Source: Candidatus Daviesbacteria bacterium (GTDB lineage Bacteria; Patescibacteriota; Microgenomatia; Daviesbacterales; UBA10151). Taken from it: a DNA stretch of 8,526 nt. The notes under the pieces were generated by a model. It saw only the letters and a list, made by a program, of their open reading frames with translations. It did not search any database and was not told the DNA's origin. Location of the stretch: the NCBI GenBank assembly GCA_016186985.1, contig JACPKO010000023.1:1-8526 (forward strand), read 5' to 3'. Below, piece by piece: positions 5,269 through 8,526 of the stretch (positions are counted from its first letter, which is position 1; each line of letters opens with the position of its first letter). Made by a program: the position numbers and the translations under genes.

Positions 5269-5275
5269 TAATAAT

Positions 5276-5476
5276 ATGAAGATTAAACATAAAACTAAAA
5301 AGGCACTGATGAAAAGAGTTAAAATTACCGGGACAGGTAAAATAATGCGTTCACATCAGTTGCGAAGCGGACATTTAAGGCGCAACAAGGCTAAAAAAAC
5401 TTTGCGCAAGCATGCAGTGGAGATAGAACTTGACAAAGGGGCAGCAAAAGCTGCAAGAAGGATGCTCGGTATATGA
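5276..5476 (+). CDS. rpmI: 50S ribosomal protein L35
   Basis: A small, very basic protein of the large subunit. The 66 residues match the L35 pattern: MKIKHKTKKALMKRVKITG, then GKIMRSHQLRSGHLRRNK and KTLRKHAVEI. The usual length is about 65, which fixes the start at the ATG at 5276. A TTG at 5252 is in frame but would add eight residues made by the heptamer repeat. No good SD is visible. The TGA stop shows that TGA is a stop codon in this genome. Following infC is the usual order in bacteria. Co-transcription with infC seems likely, but the hairpin-prone spacer before it and the palindromic block after it could shape processing or attenuation. Confidence 0.97.
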   Translation: MKIKHKTKKALMKRVKITGTGKIMRSHQLRSGHLRRNKAKKTLRKHAVEIELDKGAAKAARRMLGI

Positions 5477-5477
5477 A

Positions 5478-5592
5478 GCTCCCTCGACCTTATGGTCGGG
5501 GTATCTTCTCCCCACGCTTCGTCGGGAGCGGAATCCATCCGAAGCGGAAAATGCTTCGCGTCATCCGCGAGCTTACGCTCTCGGTTTTCCGC
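5478..5592. repeat. GC-rich block of nested palindromes between rpmI and rplT (REP/MITE-like)
   Basis: The outer stem GCTCCC (5478-5483)/GGGAGC (5524-5529) encloses the hairpin CGACC-TTAT-GGTCG (5485-5498) and a hairpin around CCCACG-CTT-CGTCGGG. A small CGGA/TCCG hairpin (5530-5540) follows. A second outer stem, GCGGAAAA (5544-5551)/TTTTCCGC (5585-5592), encloses CGCG-TCATC-CGCG and GAGC-TTAC-GCTC. The block is much richer in G and C than its neighbours and starts two bases after the rpmI stop. This looks like an inserted palindromic element or a compact structured RNA. No transposase is present. Confidence 0.7.
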
Positions 5593-5607
5593 GAAGGGGG
5601 ATAAAAA

Positions 5608-5769
5608 ATGGCGAGGAAATTTAAAAAGCACCTTGCCCCAAGAATTAAAAAAACAGAAAAAACACCGGTTTTGTCGGTAGAGTTAATAAGAAAGGAGTCG
5701 TTGGAAAAGATAAAAACAACCTGGAAAGGAATTCTAACCAAGTTAAAGAATCTAAAACTAGCAAACTAG
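5608..5769 (+). CDS. Small basic protein between rpmI and rplT, unrecognised
   Basis: An intact 53-codon frame begins MARKFKKHLAPRIKK and ends LKNLKLAN. It is Lys-rich with a likely amphipathic helix in its second half (LEKIKTTWKGILTKL). AAGGGGG lies 7 nt before the ATG and could serve as an SD. The frame is open to just before rplT (26 nt) and lies in the operon's direction. The basic composition would suit an RNA- or ribosome-associated peptide, but I do not recognise a family, and short AT-rich frames of this size can occur by chance. Its stop lies in a CTAG-rich periodic repeat. An alternative is that this is only a long rplT leader. Confidence 0.45.
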   Translation: MARKFKKHLAPRIKKTEKTPVLSVELIRKESLEKIKTTWKGILTKLKNLKLAN

Positions 5770-5784
5770 CTATCTAGTTACTAA
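5758..5784 (+). repeat. CTAG-periodic hairpin upstream of rplT
   Basis: CTAG recurs at 5758, 5766 and 5774, then CTAA at 5781 (steps of 8, 8 and 7). Within it AACTAG-CTAT-CTAGTT (5764-5779) is a perfect 6-bp hairpin 16 nt before the rplT ATG. It could affect ribosome access to rplT, which has no SD. L20 is known to control its own operon in Escherichia coli and Bacillus, but I cannot recognise an L20 site here. Confidence 0.5.
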
Positions 5785-5795
5785 CTAACAAAAAT

Positions 5796-6143
5796 ATGTC
5801 CCGGGTAAAAAGAGGAACAGTATCAAAAAGAAAACATAAGAAAGTCTTAGAGCTCACAAAAGGGTTCAGACTTGGGCGTGGAACGACAATTAAACAAGCT
5901 AAAGAGGCTCTACTACACGCCGGAAAATATGCTTTTGCTGGCAGGAAGCAAAGGAAGCGGGACATGAGAAGAATGTGGATTATACAATTGGGAAACGCAG
6001 TCCGCCTGGAGGGAAACAGCTATTCAAAATTCATAGCCCAAATGAAAGCAAAAGGTATAACTTTGGATAGAAAAATCTTAGCTGATTTAGCAGTCAATAA
6101 ACCGGAGGAATTTAAAAAAGTCTACTCACAAATCGTTGGTTAA
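5796..6143 (+). CDS. rplT: 50S ribosomal protein L20
   Basis: L20 is needed for early assembly of the large subunit and binds 23S rRNA; in several bacteria it also represses its own operon. The 115-residue protein matches the family along its full length: MSRVKRGTVSKRKHKKVLELTKGFRG-like start (here KGFRLGRG), then AGRKQRKRDMRRMWI, SYSKFIAQMKAKGI, LDRKILADLAV. The length is close to the usual 117, and the ATG at 5796 is the natural start, although no SD precedes it. The spacing from rpmI (319 nt) is far larger than in most bacteria, because the palindromic block and the 53-codon frame lie between. Confidence 0.98.
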   Translation: MSRVKRGTVSKRKHKKVLELTKGFRLGRGTTIKQAKEALLHAGKYAFAGRKQRKRDMRRMWIIQLGNAVRLEGNSYSKFIAQMKAKGITLDRKILADLAVNKPEEFKKVYSQIVG

Positions 6144-6154
6144 ACTCCCCACTA

Positions 6155-6183
6155 TTCATATTAAGAAGCTTCTATGCTAAAAT
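6155..6183 (+). promoter_or_regulatory. Promoter of pheS
   Basis: Extended -10 TGCTAAAAT (6175-6183) with -35-like TTCATA (6155-6160) at 17 bp. The predicted start site falls at about the ATG at 6191, so the message is probably leaderless. No Phe-rich leader peptide (as in E. coli pheM) fits in the 47-nt spacer. Confidence 0.6.
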
Positions 6184-6190
6184 CGTGCGT

Positions 6191-7282
6191 ATGGAAACCC
6201 AGCTGGATATTCTAAAAAAGAAATTTTTACTGGAAATAGAAAACTCTCAAAGTTTAAAAGAACTAGACGGGCTTTTTTTGCAGATGTTTGGAAAATCTGG
6301 AGAGATTACGTTGTTTCCAAAAAACTTCTCAAAACTTGAAAAAAGCGAGCTAAAAATAATCAGTCCCTTGTTTAACCAAACTAAAAAAACCCTCGCTGAA
6401 GCGGTTAGAAAAAGACGGGGGGAGGTAAAACTTGCAGACTTTAAAAAAATCCTGCAGGAACCATTGGGCCTTCGAAAAATCAGCACTGATTCACTGGAAA
6501 AAATTAAAACCAAAAAGCGCCAGGGACATACCCATATAATCACCCAATTTGAAGAAGAAATAATACGGGCATTTTCAAAACTTGGGTTTGCACAATTTGA
6601 TGCGCCTCAAATAGATTCAGACACGTATAATTTTGAACTCTTAAACATCCCGCAGGATCACCCGGCGCGAGACCTTTGGGACACTTTATATATAGAAACA
6701 AGTGAAGAGGGGAGAGTGAAGAGTGAAGAGGGAGAAAATTTGAATCCAGGGAAATTGCTACTTAGGACGCATACTTCCAACGCCCAGGTGAGAATTATGG
6801 AGAAAATCAAACCTCCTTTCAGGCAGATGATTTTAGGAAGGTGCTACCGCTACGAAAACACTGACGCCCGTCACGAACACACTTTTGAGCAATTCGAGAT
6901 AGTTTATGTGGACAAAGGCTTATCTATGGCCAACTTACTTTATTTATCCGAGTATTTTTTTCAGGCAATTTTCGGGTATGACGTTAAAGCAAGGCTTAAA
7001 CCAAAATACTACCCATTCGTTGAACCGGGCGCAGGCGTTGACGGGCTTTGTATTTTTTGCAAAGGAAAAGGGTGCAAAGTCTGCGGCGGCGTTGGCTGGC
7101 TTGAACTTGCGGGAGCCGGAATGATCCACCCGACTGTTTTAAAAAACGGCGGGATCGACCCGGATGTCTACTCAGGCATTGCATGGGGATTTGGACTGGG
7201 AAGAATGTTAATGGTAAGGGAAGGAATAAAGGATGTAAGGTTATTTAATAGTGGGGATCTTAGATTTTTGAATAAATACTAA
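6191..7282 (+). CDS. pheS: Phenylalanyl-tRNA synthetase alpha subunit
   Basis: The catalytic subunit of the class II alpha2-beta2 PheRS. The N-terminal helical arm (about 1-85) contacts tRNA. The core has DHPARD (156-161), RTHTS (192-196), motif 2 GRCYRYENTDARHEHTFEQFE (216-236) and motif 3 GFGLGRMLM (333-341). Four cysteines, C287-x2-C290 and C295-x2-C298, sit before GWLELAGAGMIHP and may hold zinc, a feature I recall from some Gram-positive PheS. The ATG at 6191 is chosen over the GTG at 6185 because the extended -10 box ends at 6183 and transcription should start near 6191. At 171-182 (SEEGRVKSEEGE) a 7-nt DNA repeat is translated in the loop between the DTLYIE strand and the RTHTS strand, where other PheS are short. 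The 363-residue length is a little above the usual ~340. Confidence 0.97.
   Translation: METQLDILKKKFLLEIENSQSLKELDGLFLQMFGKSGEITLFPKNFSKLEKSELKIISPLFNQTKKTLAEAVRKRRGEVKLADFKKILQEPLGLRKISTDSLEKIKTKKRQGHTHIITQFEEEIIRAFSKLGFAQFDAPQIDSDTYNFELLNIPQDHPARDLWDTLYIETSEEGRVKSEEGENLNPGKLLLRTHTSNAQVRIMEKIKPPFRQMILGRCYRYENTDARHEHTFEQFEIVYVDKGLSMANLLYLSEYFFQAIFGYDVKARLKPKYYPFVEPGAGVDGLCIFCKGKGCKVCGGVGWLELAGAGMIHPTVLKNGGIDPDVYSGIAWGFGLGRMLMVREGIKDVRLFNSGDLRFLNKY
6701..6735 (+). repeat. 7-nt tandem repeat inside pheS
   Basis: AGTGAAG, AGGGGAG, AGTGAAG, AGTGAAG, AGGGAGA, five units in strict 7-nt phase within the coding frame. They encode a Ser/Glu/Lys loop insertion, SEEGRVKSEEGE. The period is the same as in the two spacer arrays, but the unit sequence differs. 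Confidence 0.8.
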
Positions 7283-7289
7283 AAATATG

Positions 7290-7394
7290 TCAAAACTCAA
7301 ATCGCAAATTTCAAATCTACAACTCAAATTTTAAATCTTTATAAGTTTTAAGATTTTAGATGTAGCTTTGCGTTTTGACATTTGAGATTTGAGT
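7290..7394. repeat. Inverted heptamer array between pheS and pheT
   Basis: The left arm (7290-7344) reads TCAAAAC, TCAAATC, GCAAATT, TCAAATC, TACAAC, TCAAATT, TTAAATC, TTTATAA. The right arm (7346-7394) reads TTTTAAG, ATTTTAG, ATGTAGC, TTTGCGT, TTTGACA, TTTGAGA, TTTGAGT. The outer ends are perfect inverses (AAACTCAAATC at 7293-7303 and GATTTGAGTTT at 7386-7396), so the spacer can fold into one long imperfect hairpin. It fills nearly all of the 121-nt spacer before pheT and leaves no room for a normal promoter or SD. Confidence 0.8.
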
Positions 7395-7403
7395 TTAATC
7401 TGT

Positions 7404-8526
7404 ATGAAAGTTTCAATTAGCTGGTTAAAAGAATTAGTAGAAATAAAAAAACCCCTTAAGGATTTAATGGGGGAAATTAATATGAAAACAATCGGTACAA
7501 AAGAGGTAACCGATAAATTTATTGAGCTCGATATGAAGGGTTACAACCGTGCTGATTTATTATCGATGCGCGGTGTGGCTTATGAAGTATCTTCTCTTTT
7601 TGGATCGGAGGTTAAATTTGAGGAGGAAAGCAATTTTGTATGGGAAACAAGAAATTTGCCCCAAACTCCTGTTGAAATTAAGGAGCCGCAATTGGCACAA
7701 ATCCAATGCGTCGCGAAAATCGAAGGGTTAAAGGTTCAAAAATCCTCAGCTGATTGGATCAAAAAGATAACTGATTCCGGGATGAGACCAGTTAATAATA
7801 TTGCCGATGTTACTAACTTAATAATGCTCGAATATGGGCAACCCCTCCATGCTTTTGATGCATCCACAGTGGAAGATGACGCAATTAATGTTCGCAGGGC
7901 TAAGGAGGGAGAAGAAATTACAACATTGGATGGTAAAACAAGAAAACTAGCCTCATCTGATATTGTTTTAGCAGATACAAAAAAAGCTTTGGATATTGCC
8001 GGAGTAATGGGAGGCAAGGATACTGAAATTAAAGATACAACTTCAACAATTTTGCTTTCAGCTTCTCTATTTAATCCCGAGTACGTTAAAAAAACATCAC
8101 ATAAACTAAAACTTCAATCAGAGGCCTCAAAAAGGTTTTATCATGGTCTTACTAAAAAAAGATTGTTTCAATCACTCAACCGGGCGATTTTAATGTTTGA
8201 AAAATTAGGCGGAAAGTTGACAGCGTTAACTCTTGCTGGAAATTTTGAAGAAGAAGATAGTGAAATTAAACTAAGGGTTGAAAAAAATAATTCATTAATA
8301 GGGCTTGATTTTACTCCTGAGCAAATTAAAAATCTCCTCGAAAAATTAAATTTTAAAGTTACTGAAATCAAACCTCGGGTGTTTAATGTTAAAAGGCCTT
8401 ATTTTAGGCTGGATGTTTCTATCGAAGAAGATTTAATTGAAGAGGTTGCAAGGCTTTACGGTTATGATAAAATCCCTTCAAAATCTTTACCCGGGGACAC
8501 ACCGGTTCCGCAATCCCAGGGTGATT
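7404..8526 (+). CDS. pheT: Phenylalanyl-tRNA synthetase beta subunit, 5' part; lacks the tRNA-binding OB domain
   Basis: The frame is open from ATG 7404 to the window end (374 residues visible; the family is usually about 800). The start MKVSISWLKELV is typical of PheT. Instead of the ~110-residue EMAP-II-like tRNA-binding domain that follows in Escherichia coli, the sequence passes through a short linker (about residues 17-40) straight to IELDMKGYNRADLLSMRGVAYEV, the start of the B1/B3 region. The editing domain is present: RPVNNIADVTN (128-138) and PLHAFD (147-152), with GVMGG after. The B5 DNA-binding-like domain follows (about 289-365), ending in EEVARLYGYDKIP. The protein pairs with PheS, supports the active site and removes mischarged tyrosine. 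No SD is seen; upstream is a long hairpin-forming repeat. Confidence 0.96.
   Translation, partial: MKVSISWLKELVEIKKPLKDLMGEINMKTIGTKEVTDKFIELDMKGYNRADLLSMRGVAYEVSSLFGSEVKFEEESNFVWETRNLPQTPVEIKEPQLAQIQCVAKIEGLKVQKSSADWIKKITDSGMRPVNNIADVTNLIMLEYGQPLHAFDASTVEDDAINVRRAKEGEEITTLDGKTRKLASSDIVLADTKKALDIAGVMGGKDTEIKDTTSTILLSASLFNPEYVKKTSHKLKLQSEASKRFYHGLTKKRLFQSLNRAILMFEKLGGKLTALTLAGNFEEEDSEIKLRVEKNNSLIGLDFTPEQIKNLLEKLNFKVTEIKPRVFNVKRPYFRLDVSIEEDLIEEVARLYGYDKIPSKSLPGDTPVPQSQGD

Noticed and set aside
5252..5275. TTG at 5252 as rpmI start
   Set aside because: It would add eight residues made by the heptamer repeat and not found in L35; the ATG at 5276 gives the normal length.
5474..5476. Possible recoding of TGA, as in some Patescibacteria
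   Set aside because: rpmI ends at a TGA at the normal L35 length and no conserved gene here reads through an in-frame TGA.
5356..5741. Overlapping 60-90 codon frames on both strands across the palindromic block
   Set aside because: Stem symmetry and high G+C content open frames on both strands; none resembles a protein and they overlap rpmI.
6185..6190. GTG at 6185 as pheS start
   Set aside because: It lies one base after the -10 box, ahead of the expected transcription start; the ATG at 6191 fits better.

Overview
The window reads as a chromosomal housekeeping segment from a streamlined, AT-rich bacterium, most likely a member of the Candidate Phyla Radiation (Patescibacteria, perhaps Microgenomates-like). 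That is inference. It rests on the gene order thrS-infC-rpmI-rplT-pheS-pheT, on a ThrRS without its TGS domain and a PheT without its tRNA-binding OB domain, on several apparently leaderless genes, on very small orphan membrane and zinc-ribbon proteins, and on repeat-filled spacers. The genetic code is standard: rpmI ends in TGA.

Layout. 1-652: 3' part of an unrecognised Lys/Glu-rich protein. 660-733: tRNA-Val(GAC) on the minus strand with a clear promoter. 911-1144 (minus) and 1337-2020 (plus): a divergent pair, a DUF2795-like small protein and a Crp/Fnr-family regulator. The end of the regulator gene carries a perfect 74-bp tandem duplication that shifts its frame. 2095-2423: a tRNA 3'-end-like fragment, then a small membrane protein. 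2441-2599: a consensus promoter, a 21-codon reading frame with three consecutive Thr codons, and mutually exclusive hairpins ending in an intrinsic terminator. This looks like a threonine attenuator. 2598-4551: a 65-aa zinc-ribbon protein and thrS. 4621-6143: infC, rpmI, an unpredicted 53-aa basic ORF, and rplT. 6191-8526: pheS and the first part of pheT.

The genes work together in translation: charging of tRNA-Thr and tRNA-Phe, initiation factor IF3, and ribosomal proteins L35 and L20. The operon is broken up by repeats. Two spacers hold imperfect inverted arrays built on a strict 7-nt period (5171-5268 and 7290-7394). A related 7-nt array lies inside pheS (6701-6735). A GC-rich block of nested palindromes lies between rpmI and rplT (5478-5592). 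One heptamer array supplies the C-terminal codons and stop of infC.

The most interesting candidate is the ribosome-mediated attenuator upstream of thrS. Its leader peptide appears leaderless, Thr codons form one arm of the first hairpin, and the terminator's 3' arm also looks like the ribosome-binding site of the next gene. All product calls come from reading translated sequence; no database search was run.
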